Positions 1 to 10,280 of a stretch of DNA of 64,000 nt are shown in pieces. The stretch's first letter is position 1, and each line of letters starts with the position of its first letter. The position numbers and the translations under genes were made by a program. This DNA is from Aspidiotus rigidus (lineage: Eukaryota; Arthropoda; Insecta; Hemiptera; Diaspididae). The notes under the pieces were generated by a model. The model worked only from the letters and a program-made list of their open reading frames with translations, did no database searches and had not been told where the DNA came from. The stretch covers positions 2,666,001-2,730,000 of the forward strand of contig JAVHKY010000018.1 of assembly GCA_035079385.1 (NCBI GenBank). Direction: 5' to 3'.

Positions 1-474
1 GAAGTCAATGATTAAATTTGCAAACTTTTATTACTATTATTAATTAATTATTGAATAACCCCTCTTCTTACAGATAACATTTTTATATATTTAAAAAAAA
101 AAAGGATAAAATTATTCATAAATAATTCAGAAGAAGAAAAAATTACAAGTTTATCATTTCTGACATCTCTAATTTGAGGACAATCAAAATGCCGAAAAAT
201 GTTGTCTTCAATTTTTGACATAAAATGAAAAAATCATCGAAATTTTTATGAAGAAATATATTATGATCAACGATATAGAACTTGCAGCCTGAGGAACTGG
301 GTTTCATTATTATACTACCTTTTTCTATTTCATTATTATGAAAAGAAATCTATTTTGTAAATTTAACGTTAGTATTAAGACTGCCATCAGTTCTTCAAAA
401 TTTTTCTTTCAATTTTTCAACAAATAAGGAAGATAAATCAGGGTAGTCAAAAAGTGAACCATTTTGAAAGAAAT
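1..474. other. AT-rich sequence without a clear gene
   Basis: No open frame of coding character was found on either strand. The right part (about 240-474), read on the minus strand, may continue the decayed TE-type reading frame that follows, but it is interrupted by stops. Confidence 0.4.
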
Positions 475-880
475 TTAAACTTTTATTGCATTCTTGTTCA
501 CAAAGCGCTGACTCAAGTTTATCTGGGTCCTTATTGCTATTGTTTTACAAATATTACATCTTGCTGTTGAATTGAAAGCTGCTTTCTTACCAGTTCTATG
601 CTTACTCTCAAAACGCATTGAGCTTATGGCTGATAAAGGTCCCATATTTTTCATAATATTGGGGTAATGTACCAAGTGGTGGTGTTTTGGTTTCAGACTA
701 TTTGGAAATAGACTGACTAATAATTGGAGATATTCAAAAATCACTTTTTTCAAGTACATCTAAGTATATTTTGTGACTATAATCATTCTTCTGCTTAACA
801 TCTCTCAAAAAATTGTGAACTTTTTCCATTTGCTCGTCATCTTCAATCGGAATGGATAATTCTCTTTTTTCATTTTTTCT
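475..880 (-). pseudogene. Fragment of a TE-type uncharacterised protein
   Basis: The 94-residue frame at 475-759 contains LKPKHHHLVHYPNIM, then GPLSAISSMRFESKHR and NICKTIAIRTQ. I recall this order (PKHH..HYP, GPL..MRFESKH, NICKTLA) from many uncharacterised insect, cnidarian and fish proteins, many of them probably transposon-derived; I cannot name the superfamily. Upstream on the minus strand (760-880) another frame encodes a charged stretch that may be the preceding part, offset by a frame change. There is no full-length ORF, so this is called a decayed remnant. The match is from memory of the pattern, not from a search. Confidence 0.45.
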
Positions 881-895
881 AAAGCAGTTTTTATT

Positions 896-1211
896 ACCAT
901 ATTCGCTCAAATATAAGACGCACCTGAAATTTGGGCATGATTTTTCAGATTTTCTTTTTTGGTTCGACTATAAGACGTAGGCTGAAGAAGTAGAGGTAAA
1001 TGTATCGAAAAGACCTCTAATTAGGATGAAAATAATTATAAAAATGGCATACCGGTAACTTTTTAGGTAAATGCATGATTAAGGTAAACTAAAACACTGT
1101 ATTCTAAAGTATGGTTCGAATATAAGACGCGCCCGAATATAAGGCGCACCCTGATTTTTGACCCTCAAAAAGTGGGAAAAAAAGTGCGTCTTATATTTGA
1201 GCGAATACGGT
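896..1211. mobile_element. MITE with ~29-bp terminal inverted repeats
   Basis: The left end (896-924) reads taccatattcgctcaaat followed by ataagacgcac. The right end (1183-1211) is its near-perfect reverse complement, ending in gcgaatacggta. Internal copies of the ataagacgc word occur at about 970 and 1125. The ~316-bp size, the inverted ends and the absence of coding capacity fit a non-autonomous DNA transposon. A target-site duplication is not clear. Confidence 0.7.
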
Positions 1212-1362
1212 ATTTTTTCTTTTTTGGAGTTGGGATATGCAGCAGTCTTTCATTAGCGTTTTGTCGATGTGAAAGAAATTAGGAAATATTTCAATCGTGG
1301 AGACGAAGCTCGATAAAAATGGCGCACTTGCCTCTGTACTATAATCTTTTCAGACGTAAAAC

Positions 1363-1544
1363 CAGGTAACTTGGGACAGCTTTTAAAGTTTGTATCTTTC
1401 GAACTAATGTATCTATTGGAGAGAGGTGTAAACACTAAAAGTAAGAAGTGTGTTTCTAGATAGGACTCTTTTTAAAGATAATCACCCTCAACCCCTTCTA
1501 ACATTTTTTTTTTTTTTTTTTTCTGGTTGTCCCAAGTTATACCC
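1363..1544. repeat. Short inverted repeat pair (ggtaacttgggaca)
   Basis: ggtaacttgggaca at 1365-1378 is matched in inverted orientation by tgtcccaagttatacc around 1529-1544, about 150 bp apart with a T-run between. It could be another small MITE, but the arms are short and the ends are not defined. Confidence 0.35.
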
Positions 1545-1550
1545 CGGGAA

Positions 1551-2650
1551 AAATGTGTCGTGATTCTTGTTGTATCTCTGTTTAAACAACTCTGGACAAC
1601 ACTCTGCTTTTTTAAAAAGTATGTCATTATATGCCCTTCAAAAAAAATAGAAATTTGAACACAATTTGAACAATTTTATGCATCATAAACAAAAGAGAAA
1701 TATTTTTTGGCATCGTTAAAGGATGATAAACTAAGGTATAAATTGGTAATGTAAGTAAATTGAGGCACCACACTGCAAAAATAAGAGATCTTGAAATCGA
1801 TAGGTAAATTTGAGAATAAGAAGAACCAACATTCAAGGAAGTAAGGAAGGTAGTTAGTCTAAGATAAGTACCTATGAAAATAAACACAAGGTAGGTACCT
1901 ACTGAACCAGTGATGGACTACCTATAAATTTAGGTACATTATTCAACTTAAATCTAGTCATAATACTATAAGTAGGTAAGGGCAAAGCAGTGTGGGCTTC
2001 ATCACAGACTTCGAAAATTTAGGTTAGTGGCTTACGACATTTTATGTCAGCATTCATGAAATAAAATTTTCCTCGATGTTTTTTCGAAAGGCTTTGACAA
2101 TTTTTCAACAATTTGTTCAGGATATACCGACCAATGATCGACAATGGCAGGAAAGTGAAACACCGACACATCATTTTCTTGAATAGAACTACCAATATTA
2201 TTCATTTTTTGCGCCTTTCACGTTTTCATGCCTTTACATGCTACTTTTGATAAACTTCAATTCAATTATTTTTTTATGATATGATCTGAAACAACTTTTT
2301 GAAATTTATTTTTATTCTTCATCCATGTACTTTCAAGAATTTTTTTTTCAACAATTTCTGTTATTAAATCTTTATAAAATAAAACACAGTCGATATCACA
2401 TGTTCTTGACATTGTTTTTGTCTTCTTTTTTTCTTTCCTTAGATTTAAACTTCTTTTGCTTCTCAAGTTGATGATAGTTTTTGTAATGAAAAATGAATTT
2501 TGGTTTTCGTGACAAAGCAATAATTTATTTTTGAGAAATGTATTTTATTTTTTTCATTTTTTTCTTAAGGAAATTAATTTTTTTAGTTTTCTTTCTTGTT
2601 CTTTTTTTTTGAAGAACATCGTTCATGAGGATTTCTAGTTCCTCGATCTT
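1551..2650. other. Intergenic, no supported gene
   Basis: AT-rich sequence with many homopolymer runs. A minus-strand frame at 2266-2520 (84 residues, Lys-rich) has no recognisable domain and I do not support it as a gene. The taggtacctac-type words common in this genome occur around 1890-1975. Confidence 0.4.
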
Positions 2651-3915
2651 CTACTTTTTCTTCTGAATCCAACTTTCTAATTCAGTTTCAGCTTCTTCTT
2701 TTTCTTCTTCTGCTGTGATCTCCTCTGCCATATATTCCATTTCAGAAACATTTATTATTGCGTTCTCGCCGACTGTGGCTTCCGCAACCTGACAGGAAAC
2801 CAAAAAATTGAATTATTTACATAGTTTACTTGTATTTTATTTTAAACTGATTTTGAAAAGAAAAGTTTTATAAAAAATTTCTCCAAAAATTCCATTTCTA
2901 AGAACAATAAGGCTTTTAATTTTTATTTGTTACGTGCGGAGCTGAATTCCTGGTGGCGGCAAAATTAATATTGCGCTTTTCCGTTCAAAATACAGTGTTT
3001 CACGTAACCGGCAAAAACTTTATGTATTGAATTTTCTAAATTGTTTTCCTCTCCTTGACATAACTGTTAGGATGAAACACTATTCGTTTGTTTCTCTGAT
3101 TTAACGACTTCAGATCGACGTCAATAATTCGAATCGATTTAGTTCCGCCCCGCAAATTGACTGGAAGTCGATTCATTGTCGATGTCGAAATTAAGTTGAA
3201 GGTCGATGAAAAATTCTAAAATGTTGACTCAAATTCGACGTCGATTTTCAGTTGATTTACGTTGTTGACCGAGAATCAACGTTTACATGGTTCATCGGAA
3301 AAATGGGATGATGCGATTATTTTCAATTATTTTAATTTTTTAATTTTTCCCTTATTCACAGAATAGCAAATTTCTGATACGTTTTTCCCTTTTCCTGAAA
3401 TACTTTCCTTCTTTCTGAAAATATAGGCTTACTTACTCTTGTGCTGATACGCAGCTTTTTCATTTTATAGTCGTAATTTTCTATAATTCTGTCGTATTTC
3501 CGGCTAAAATTCTTTCATAAATTTTAAATTGGATATTTTCCATCAAAACGAAGTATCCTTCTTTAATTTTTGTGCCATCGGTATTGTTTTTATCCCAACA
3601 CTTTACTTCTATCTGGTGACCTATTAAAATTTAAAATTTATGTTTAATTAATTTATTACTGAATAGTTAATTTATTAATCTCAATTTTTATAATACATAG
3701 ATTCTCTCGTACCATCGTCATCCAAAATGTTACAAAACTGATGTTTTGCGTATCCTATAAATTTAATTTCGACACATGTGCCTTCAATACTCTTTTGAGT
3801 ATTCGGTTTCACGTCTCAAATTTTTGTAATCGCGTTATTTGTTGGTGAAATAGGTTCCTTTGATTTCTGAATGATTGACTCTTCAGATAAATGTAATTCC
3901 AATTTCATACAGCGA
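2651..3915 (-). pseudogene. RPA70-like OB-fold gene, decayed copy A
   Basis: Three exon-like blocks on the minus strand match the better-preserved copy at 11261-13006 in the same order. The block at about 3713-3915 reads MKLELHLSEESIIQK and later SIEGTCVEIKF. It splices (GACGATG|GTACGA donor, taatag|GTCACC acceptor at 3620) in phase into an OB-fold block with IEVKCWDKNNTDGTKI, MENIQFKIYERI and GNTTEL, which corresponds to IIIKCWGNHERPEAIT in copy B. A last exon (2651-2788) follows a cag acceptor. It reads VAEATVGENAIINVSEMEY then an acidic helix, ending at TAG. In-frame stops in the first and second blocks show decay. The LTR retrotransposon at 4245 lies just upstream, where a first exon would be expected. 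RPA70 DNA-binding folds bind single-stranded DNA; assignment is by pattern only. Confidence 0.55.
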
Positions 3916-4244
3916 AATTAATTTTTTTTTGTTTCTCGTCTTTACAACTGTGTAAATCATATCGGTCTACCTTGAAAAAAGCTCACGCAGCAGCGTAAGC
4001 ACCACCGACTTTTTCAATAACTTTATACATGACACCCCATACGCATATTTCTCTCATTCAATTCATTTCTAATTTTTTTACTATTTCTTAATAAGTTCCT
4101 TTTTTTTTTTGTTATGCATTTGTCAGCACATCAAAAAAGAGGCCATTACACAGCAAAAAAATAAGTTGAGCATCAAAATATGCCCGCACTGATGAAAAAA
4201 AAATGAAAGCCCATAAAAAAAAATGCACATTTATAAGTAAAATA
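3916..4244. other. AT-rich spacer left of the LTR retrotransposon
   Basis: No coding signal was found. The last four bases (4241-4244, aata) are one copy of the retrotransposon target-site duplication. Confidence 0.5.
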
Positions 4245-4607
4245 TATAAGATATTCTTCAAAAAACCAAAAATTACCGAATTGATGACTGTTTATTGCTA
4301 TGGTATACAGTAATCAAAAACAAATGATTTCGCTTTGCGGTAAAATAAAATTCACGAAAATACAAGTAGCTATAATAAATACACAAACAAAGTACATGCT
4401 ATTCGCATGGAGACGAAAACTGATCTGCTGGTACACGTCCATCAAACGTTCTATTTGAGTTACGCGTATTACTCATGATGACGCGACGCCTGTAATGACG
4501 TGTACAAACCGTTATCCTAAGTTATCAGAATACGCCCTATAGAACAGGTTGAGGCAAGACAGAGGCTCTGCCGTGATTTTTGAAGAAATCGTGACGATTT
4601 TCTTACA
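4245..4607 (-). repeat. 3' LTR of the Gypsy-type element
   Basis: This is the direct repeat of 9131-9493, 363 bp long, and no mismatch was seen by eye. It lies downstream of integrase on the minus strand, so it is the 3' LTR. It ends on the plus strand with gtgacgattttcttaca. Confidence 0.93.
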
Positions 4608-4640
4608 TCCCCTTACCGAGATGAGCCCCCCTCCCCCTCT
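4608..4640 (-). other. Polypurine tract for plus-strand priming
   Basis: On the minus strand the bases entering the 3' LTR read GGTAAGGGGA immediately before TGTAAG. A second purine run (GAGGGGGAGGGGGG) lies about 17-32 bp further upstream. The position directly at the LTR edge is that of a retroelement PPT. Confidence 0.7.
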
Positions 4641-4897
4641 AGGGCTCGTGAACGAGAGACTTCTGACAACAATGTTGCGGTTCCGCCGGACCTCTTCGGC
4701 TACGGCTCTACTCGGTGCCGTCGTTGACCCAGTCAACTCTTAGAAACCATTGCAACAAGAGAAATGGGCGGTGTAACCCAATTTCTCGCTTCCGCTAGAC
4801 AGGTAATGAGGTCGTATTCATCCATCGTACGACTCTAAGCTGCACTACCCCGCGAAATCACCAGCCTCTCGGCCAACTCCGAATTGAAGCCCGTCGT
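4641..4897 (-). other. Untranslated 3' region of the retrotransposon
   Basis: About 260 bp lie between the integrase stop and the polypurine tract. Short frames exist on both strands, but none has coding character and there is no env-like ORF. Confidence 0.5.
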
Positions 4898-5908
4898 TCA
4901 CTGTTCATGAGGTACAACAAACTTACTCACGTGATATCTCCGAATATCTGGTTTATTATACCCTACATCCACTTCGTAAACCGTTTTTGATAGTTTATTT
5001 ACTATGGGAAACGGTCCTATTCTGATTTCGTCTAGCTTCTGCCTATTGAGTTTACTACCATTTTCTACAAATATCTGATCGCCTACTGTGAATTCTAAAT
5101 CGATCTTATTTCTATCGTAATATTTTTTATTCTCCTCATGTGATTTTAATGTATTATTGTATGCTATTTCCCTATCTCGAGCAAGATTGTCAATACCAGC
5201 CAGCGCGTCGGGTATAATCTGATATCTAACACCATTGAGTAGATAGTTTGGAGAAAAACACGTAACGGTGTGAATCGTATCATTATATTCCCGTACACAC
5301 TGGTGGGCGATAGTAGACCATGCTTTTGCTTTCTTTCCTTCGTTTGACCTACATCGTATACGGTTCACTATTGTCTGATTCAGACGCTCATTTAATCCTA
5401 ACGAAAAAGCGCTGTCTACTGCTGTAAAAACATGTTCGATTCTCTCGCTTTGGAGATATTCTGTAAGCTCTCGTGACCCTAGTCCACCGTACTGATCGGT
5501 GAGTAATGTTTCTATCCTGTTTCCCTCATGAACGCCCCTAATCAGCTGAATAAATTTCGCCGCCGTCTGGTTCGCCGAGGTCAAGATGAACGCGTAGCGC
5601 GTAAAGTGATCCACCAAGAGATGAAGGTACCTCTTGGTTGATCTCCGTCCACCAAATCCACCGATCGTATCTAGGGACATTATCTGAAACGGTCTTTGTG
5701 CCGGACCAAAATGCCCGAGAAGCCCGAATGATCTGGGTTTTCTCGTCTTATTTTTGATGCACACCTCACATGATCGGCATATTTTGCTCACTAATGAGTG
5801 CATCTTTGGAAAAAAATACGAATTTTTTATTAACATTAAAGTTTGTTTTATTCCTATATGGCCCAAATCATAGTGTATTTTTTTTATTAGAACCTCTCCT
5901 AGCGTTTC
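4898..5908 (-). CDS. pol: Retrotransposon integrase (3' part of pol)
   Basis: Integrase of the Gypsy-type element, which inserts the cDNA into the host chromosome. The frame opens after a stop at 5909-5911. It carries a zinc-binding HHCC region (HYDLGHIG then CRSCEVC) and a catalytic core with the first Asp in MSLDTIGG, the second in LLTDQYGG and the Glu in GLNERLNQT. A GPF/Y-type C-terminal module (RIGPFPIV) follows. There is no good ATG at its start; the HHCC His lies upstream of the first usable TTG, so this is the continuation of pol. It is in a different frame from the RT-RNase H ORF, overlapping it by about 10 nt at 5899-5908. No classic slippery heptamer is evident there, so a one-step frameshift mutation or sequencing indel is likelier than programmed frameshifting. 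Confidence 0.88.
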   Translation of the reverse strand, partial: ETLGEVLIKKIHYDLGHIGIKQTLMLIKNSYFFPKMHSLVSKICRSCEVCIKNKTRKPRSFGLLGHFGPAQRPFQIMSLDTIGGFGGRRSTKRYLHLLVDHFTRYAFILTSANQTAAKFIQLIRGVHEGNRIETLLTDQYGGLGSRELTEYLQSERIEHVFTAVDSAFSLGLNERLNQTIVNRIRCRSNEGKKAKAWSTIAHQCVREYNDTIHTVTCFSPNYLLNGVRYQIIPDALAGIDNLARDREIAYNNTLKSHEENKKYYDRNKIDLEFTVGDQIFVENGSKLNRQKLDEIRIGPFPIVNKLSKTVYEVDVGYNKPDIRRYHVSKFVVPHEQ

Positions 5909-7893
5909 TTAATTATTATCTGTTTTCTTTTCCCTGATTTTCGAAATTTAATTCCATTCTCAACATGTTCGTCTTTTCGTTTTTTTATTTTTTCTTGACT
6001 ATTTTTTATTTCTTCCATCGTTAGAAGGTTCACTGTTCTCAATGGTTCTTCATTATCTCCCTTACAGTCACTTTCCAATACCGGGTTTCTAGAGAGACAG
6101 TCCGCCTCTGCGTTTGCCTCCCCAGGCCGGTATATTATTTTGAAGTCGTACTGCAGGAGATAATTCGCTAAATCCCCTAATTCCTCGTCGGGACGAGATT
6201 TTAGATTTAAATTTTCGAGGGGTTTGTGATCGGTGTATATGGTGAACGGCCTTCCCATCAACCAATAACGCCAATATTGTACCGCCTCGCGCACTGCGTA
6301 CCCCTCTATATAAATCGCCTTTTTCTTTTTTTGAACTTCATTCAATTTTTTTGAAAAGTACGCGACGGTCTTCTCCTCACCGTCCTCCCGCGGTTGCTTG
6401 AGGACGGCGCCGATACCTTCGCCACTTGCATCTGTATAAACATTTATAGGCTTAGAGTGGTCGAAGATCGCTAAGGCAGGCGCGGTTGTAAGATATTCCT
6501 TAATTTGTTCGAATGCCTCTTGACATTTAGCTGTCCATTCAAACGGCACGTTTTTCCGTAACAAATTATGGAATGGTTCTAACCGTTTTGCTGAATTCGA
6601 AATATATTTATGGTAAAAGTTCACCTTACCGAGAAATTGACGTATGTTTTTCTGCGTTTTTGGTACCGGGAAGTCCTTAATCGCTATCACGTTATCATTT
6701 AGGGGCCGCACCGAATCGCCTTCTAGCACGTGTCCGAGATACTTGACCGAATTTTTTGCAAAGTCGCACTTCATAAATTTAAGTCGGAACCCTTCCTTAA
6801 GAATCGCCTGCATAAGCCTGTCAATATGAACAAGGTGTTCTTTGAAAGAGCGCGAGAAAATCAAGATGTCGTCGATGTAATTGACGCAGAAATCTTGTAA
6901 CCCACTCCTTCGTATTATCCCTGAGAGGATTCTTTGAAAAATTGCAGGCGAGTTCCTCAGACCAAAGGGCATTGAAACCCATTCGTAATGCCCTGTTTGA
7001 GTGACAAAAGCTGTCTTGTATCTATCTTTTTTTCTAATTGGTATTGCCCAGAATGCCGAGTTAATGTCTAATGTTGTAAACCAAGAGCAGCCTCGCGTCT
7101 TTGTAATTATTTCATCTATGTGGGGAAAGGGCTGACTCTCCGGAATGAGTAACTTGTTCAGTTCCCTGAAATCAATACATAACCGGGTTTTCTCCTTTTT
7201 TATTCCCTCTCCCGTCTTTTTATAAGCCAGGGTAACCGGCGCAGCAAAAGGCGAAGACGACTCCTGAATCATTTTATTATTTAACAGTTCGGCGACCTGT
7301 TTTTCAATCTCATTATGGTCTTCGATTGAACATTTATAGGGTCTTTTCGCTATGTAACGGTTTTCCGACAGCTTAATATGTGCCTCGTAATCGCGCACCA
7401 CACCTACGTCGTATGGATTCTTTGCGAATATCGAGTCGTATTTATTTACTACTTCGGTTATCTTATCTTTTTTTTCGGAAGGTAAGTGCGTGATTCGAGC
7501 CTCAAATTGCTCAATTGGAATGCACTCATTCCAGTTTATTTTAATTTCGTTTTCATTCCTAACATTATTATTAATTATTTTATTTTCGATTTTATCAGAA
7601 CTTTTTTCGGCCGCTTGGGAGATTTTTAGGTTTTCGTCTTGGCATAGTCTGAAGGCCTTAATAGCGTCTAGCCCCAGCAATGCATCGTACTCAAATCCTT
7701 CTCTATCCACTACGAACATCCGAAATTTTTTTTCGATATTGAAAATTCTTAGCTTGACAAAAACTGCTCCTTTTAGGTGCCCGCCCCCACTCAACGTTCT
7801 GAACGCCCACGCTTTCGGGATGTAAGCCTTTCTTCCCAGTTTCTTAAAATATTTGAGAGAGATAAGGGATACATTTCCACCCGGGTCATACAT
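5899..7893 (-). CDS. pol: Retrotransposon protease, reverse transcriptase, RNase H
   Basis: A 664-residue frame. At its start it has a retropepsin-like site, YDPGGNVSLIS, with Pro where Ser or Thr is usual in D-S/T-G, and a later ALLGLDAI that fits the second protease motif. The reverse transcriptase follows with LCIDFRELN, WFTTLDINSAFW, MPFGLRNSPA and the catalytic YIDD at about residue 339. RNase H is marked by VYTDASGEGIG near 488 and YTDHKPLENL, then DCLSRNP. The protease frame extends upstream of the first Met (7893) and overlaps the end of gag in the -1 frame, which fits expression by -1 frameshifting as in many Gypsy elements. The ORF ends at 5899, just before the integrase frame. Confidence 0.92.
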   Translation of the reverse strand: MYDPGGNVSLISLKYFKKLGRKAYIPKAWAFRTLSGGGHLKGAVFVKLRIFNIEKKFRMFVVDREGFEYDALLGLDAIKAFRLCQDENLKISQAAEKSSDKIENKIINNNVRNENEIKINWNECIPIEQFEARITHLPSEKKDKITEVVNKYDSIFAKNPYDVGVVRDYEAHIKLSENRYIAKRPYKCSIEDHNEIEKQVAELLNNKMIQESSSPFAAPVTLAYKKTGEGIKKEKTRLCIDFRELNKLLIPESQPFPHIDEIITKTRGCSWFTTLDINSAFWAIPIRKKDRYKTAFVTQTGHYEWVSMPFGLRNSPAIFQRILSGIIRRSGLQDFCVNYIDDILIFSRSFKEHLVHIDRLMQAILKEGFRLKFMKCDFAKNSVKYLGHVLEGDSVRPLNDNVIAIKDFPVPKTQKNIRQFLGKVNFYHKYISNSAKRLEPFHNLLRKNVPFEWTAKCQEAFEQIKEYLTTAPALAIFDHSKPINVYTDASGEGIGAVLKQPREDGEEKTVAYFSKKLNEVQKKKKAIYIEGYAVREAVQYWRYWLMGRPFTIYTDHKPLENLNLKSRPDEELGDLANYLLQYDFKIIYRPGEANAEADCLSRNPVLESDCKGDNEEPLRTVNLLTMEEIKNSQEKIKKRKDEHVENGIKFRKSGKRKQIIIKKR

Positions 7894-7925
7894 TGCCTGA
7901 GCGTCCGAGTCTTCTATTTTGACTT

Positions 7926-9110
7926 TTATTTCGATGAGTGGGAGGAGTTGGAGTTTTTTGGATCGAGGGTTTCGTTTAATTCCTGCTCTAATTCAAGATT
8001 CGCGACCTTAATTGAGTTTTTCGAATTATTATTATGTTTCCCACTAAAAAAAGGACTCGCTGGATTGAACCAACATTTTGATTCAAAATGATCCACGCGT
8101 GGCCGTCCCTTCTTTTCGCAGATTGTACAATGACGCTTTTCTTGCCCTACCTTATTCTGCCCCTCGTTATTCCTATTCGACTGTTTCGTACTTAAATTTG
8201 CGTTCGGCGGACCCCTTTGCTTAAAACCTTTGACGGCAAGCGATTCGAGCTGATTAATCTCCTCTATTAATTTTGAGAAGGTTGTAACCTCTTTCCTGCT
8301 CAACCTGTCCCTAACATTTGACGGCAGCCCTGCTACGATTAAAAGAACACGCGCGCGCTCGGTAAATTCGCTTTCGGTATCGATTAATAAGTGCAATTTT
8401 CTAATACAATATTCGGCGAGACTGCCACTATAATAACGAAAATTTAACGCCAACATGGCATCTGACCAACCTTTATCCTCGAAAGTGTTGCTGAACTCCT
8501 TTCTCCATTCGGTCCATTCTGCGCTCCCCAGTAGTTTGCGAGTCGCAGCGTACCATTCCGTCGGGTAGTCCTCCAAGAACAGCCGGAGCGCATCACACCA
8601 TTGGTCCGTGTCAATTTCCATTCGTCTGCATTCCGATTCGAAAAGCCCGATCCACGTCTTTGCATTTTGCATCCTTGCGCCAAATTTTTCCAAAACGAAA
8701 TCTTTCGTGATAGAAGCCAGACTCCTTTTCTTGGGCTCGCCAACCTCACGCGTTGTTGTGACCGTTTTCGCAATTTCTTTGGTTTCGAATGGTTCCGCCT
8801 CTTCCAGGAACTGTCCTCCGAATTTCACGTTACCTTGGCCGTCTGTATAAATTTTAACGAGCTCATCGTCCAAAACGATAGTCAGGTGTCTTCGGTCCCA
8901 TCTCCTTCGCAAAAGACCCGTTACTTCTTTCACGTCTAAATTTGCGAGAAGCTCCGTATGATATGTTTTCGCAATCCGCTTGTCGGCTGGAATTGCGTAG
9001 ACCAGCTCGTGATCGCCGACAATCTGAACGTTCATAACGCCCACACCTGAGGATTTACCATCAGTCGAAGTTGGAATGGACTGGAAGAGAAACTTCATTC
9101 GAACCGCCAT
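7926..9110 (-). CDS. gag: Retrotransposon Gag polyprotein
   Basis: A 394-residue protein starting 21 bp inside the 5' LTR edge (MAVRMKFLFQ). A helical capsid-like region holds the conserved pattern of Trp and charged residues (MQNAKTWIGLFESECRRM, EWTEWRKEFSNTFEDKGW, FRYYSGSLAEYCI) typical of retrotransposon Gag. Near residue 327 there is a CCHC-like knuckle, CTIC followed by His and Cys (C-x2-C-x9-H-x4-C), for nucleic-acid binding. Gag assembles the particle and packages the RNA. It ends at TAA 7926 within the overlap with the protease frame. Confidence 0.85.
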   Translation of the reverse strand: MAVRMKFLFQSIPTSTDGKSSGVGVMNVQIVGDHELVYAIPADKRIAKTYHTELLANLDVKEVTGLLRRRWDRRHLTIVLDDELVKIYTDGQGNVKFGGQFLEEAEPFETKEIAKTVTTTREVGEPKKRSLASITKDFVLEKFGARMQNAKTWIGLFESECRRMEIDTDQWCDALRLFLEDYPTEWYAATRKLLGSAEWTEWRKEFSNTFEDKGWSDAMLALNFRYYSGSLAEYCIRKLHLLIDTESEFTERARVLLIVAGLPSNVRDRLSRKEVTTFSKLIEEINQLESLAVKGFKQRGPPNANLSTKQSNRNNEGQNKVGQEKRHCTICEKKGRPRVDHFESKCWFNPASPFFSGKHNNNSKNSIKVANLELEQELNETLDPKNSNSSHSSK

Positions 9111-9130
9111 CTCGCGAAATGTTTTTGATT

Positions 9131-9493
9131 TATAAGATATTCTTCAAAAAACCAAAAATTACCGAATTGATGACTGTTTATTGCTATGGTATACAGTAAT
9201 CAAAAACAAATGATTTCGCTTTGCGGTAAAATAAAATTCACGAAAATACAAGTAGCTATAATAAATACACAAACAAAGTACATGCTATTCGCATGGAGAC
9301 GAAAACTGATCTGCTGGTACACGTCCATCAAACGTTCTATTTGAGTTACGCGTATTACTCATGATGACGCGACGCCTGTAATGACGTGTACAAACCGTTA
9401 TCCTAAGTTATCAGAATACGCCCTATAGAACAGGTTGAGGCAAGACAGAGGCTCTGCCGTGATTTTTGAAGAAATCGTGACGATTTTCTTACA
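9131..9493 (-). repeat. 5' LTR of the Gypsy-type element
   Basis: The direct repeat of 4245-4607. It should hold the element promoter. A primer-binding site complementary to a recognisable tRNA was not obvious: the 20 bp between its edge and the gag ATG read AATCAAAAACATTTCG on the minus strand. Confidence 0.93.
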
Positions 9494-10280
9494 AATATAT
9501 TGGACAGGAGGAGAACACATCAGCTACAAAAAATTGAATTCAAGGTTACAAATAATGATAGGTGTATAAATAGGTGAATTTTAGACATGTTTCATGTCTT
9601 CAATACACGTATACAACTTAGTGTACAGTAAAATTGATGGCATCCACTGTGAGACATAAAACAGATATTTTGAGCCTCCACTGGAACTTCTAACTACCTT
9701 AATTTAATAAGCATACCTACGCTGTGCTTACAAATTGATTTCTCCATTTAGAATGGGCATTTACAAGGCGATTCTTGATGGTCATCTTGACGAATTACTA
9801 TCTCTGAATGCTGCGACCGTTCTATTTGAAACCATTAAAGGAATTCCACTTTCCCTGTTAAGCAAGGAAACATTGTAACACTTTCTTTGTGAGTGGTTTG
9901 TTCCAGTTAGCAGATGTAAAATACTTACTGTCCATAACCAGGTTGATCATGTTCCTTGCTCAGTTCTTTACTTTATTTGAAAGAAAAAATCTCTACTGGT
10001 GTTCTTTGAACAACATTTGAATAAAAAAAACAAAATTTGAAATTTCATTTTGCTGCTCATACAGCCAAAGTAGTTGTGCATACATTGACGTTAATTTAGA
10101 CAGAACTTACTGTTCTTGCTGTTTTTTTTTTGCACTTCTATATCTCCTGTTCAAACGTATTTTTCTTTATGTGCCAATATATATTCCCCCTTTTTTTTTG
10201 CCACCTAGTCAAATTTACTTTGTGGGAAAAATATATTCCAAAATAATTCTTCAACATAAACTTATTGTCATAAAATAATT
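9494..10280. other. Spacer with one weak short ORF
   Basis: The second copy of the aata duplication lies at 9494-9497. A 41-residue plus-strand frame (9753-9878, MGIYKAILDGHLDELL...) follows a tttag that could be a splice acceptor, but nothing else supports it. The rest is AT-rich and featureless. Confidence 0.35.

Larger units (their letters stand above)
4245..9493 (-). mobile_element. Ty3/Gypsy-type LTR retrotransposon, near-complete
   Basis: The element is 5,249 bp and lies on the minus strand. Two 363-bp direct repeats (4245-4607 and 9131-9493, constant offset 4886) bound it and look identical base for base. They begin TGTAAG and end CTTATA in element orientation. Flanking aata (4241-4244 and 9494-9497) is the likely 4-bp target-site duplication; aatata is an alternative boundary. 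Between the LTRs are gag, then protease-RT-RNase H-integrase in that order, which is the Ty3/Gypsy order (Copia has integrase before RT). A polypurine tract adjoins the 3' LTR. No env-like ORF is present between integrase and the 3' LTR. Identical LTRs imply a recent insertion, yet the integrase frame is displaced from RT by one nucleotide step. Confidence 0.93.

Noticed and set aside
6089..7825. Several 60-110-residue frames overlapping pol
   Set aside because: Antisense or alternative-register shadows of the retrotransposon pol gene.
9088..9130. TGGCGGTTCG near the 5' LTR as a tRNA primer-binding site
   Set aside because: It starts with TGG but lies about 22 bp inside and is the first codons of gag; the match to a tRNA 3' end is too weak to claim.
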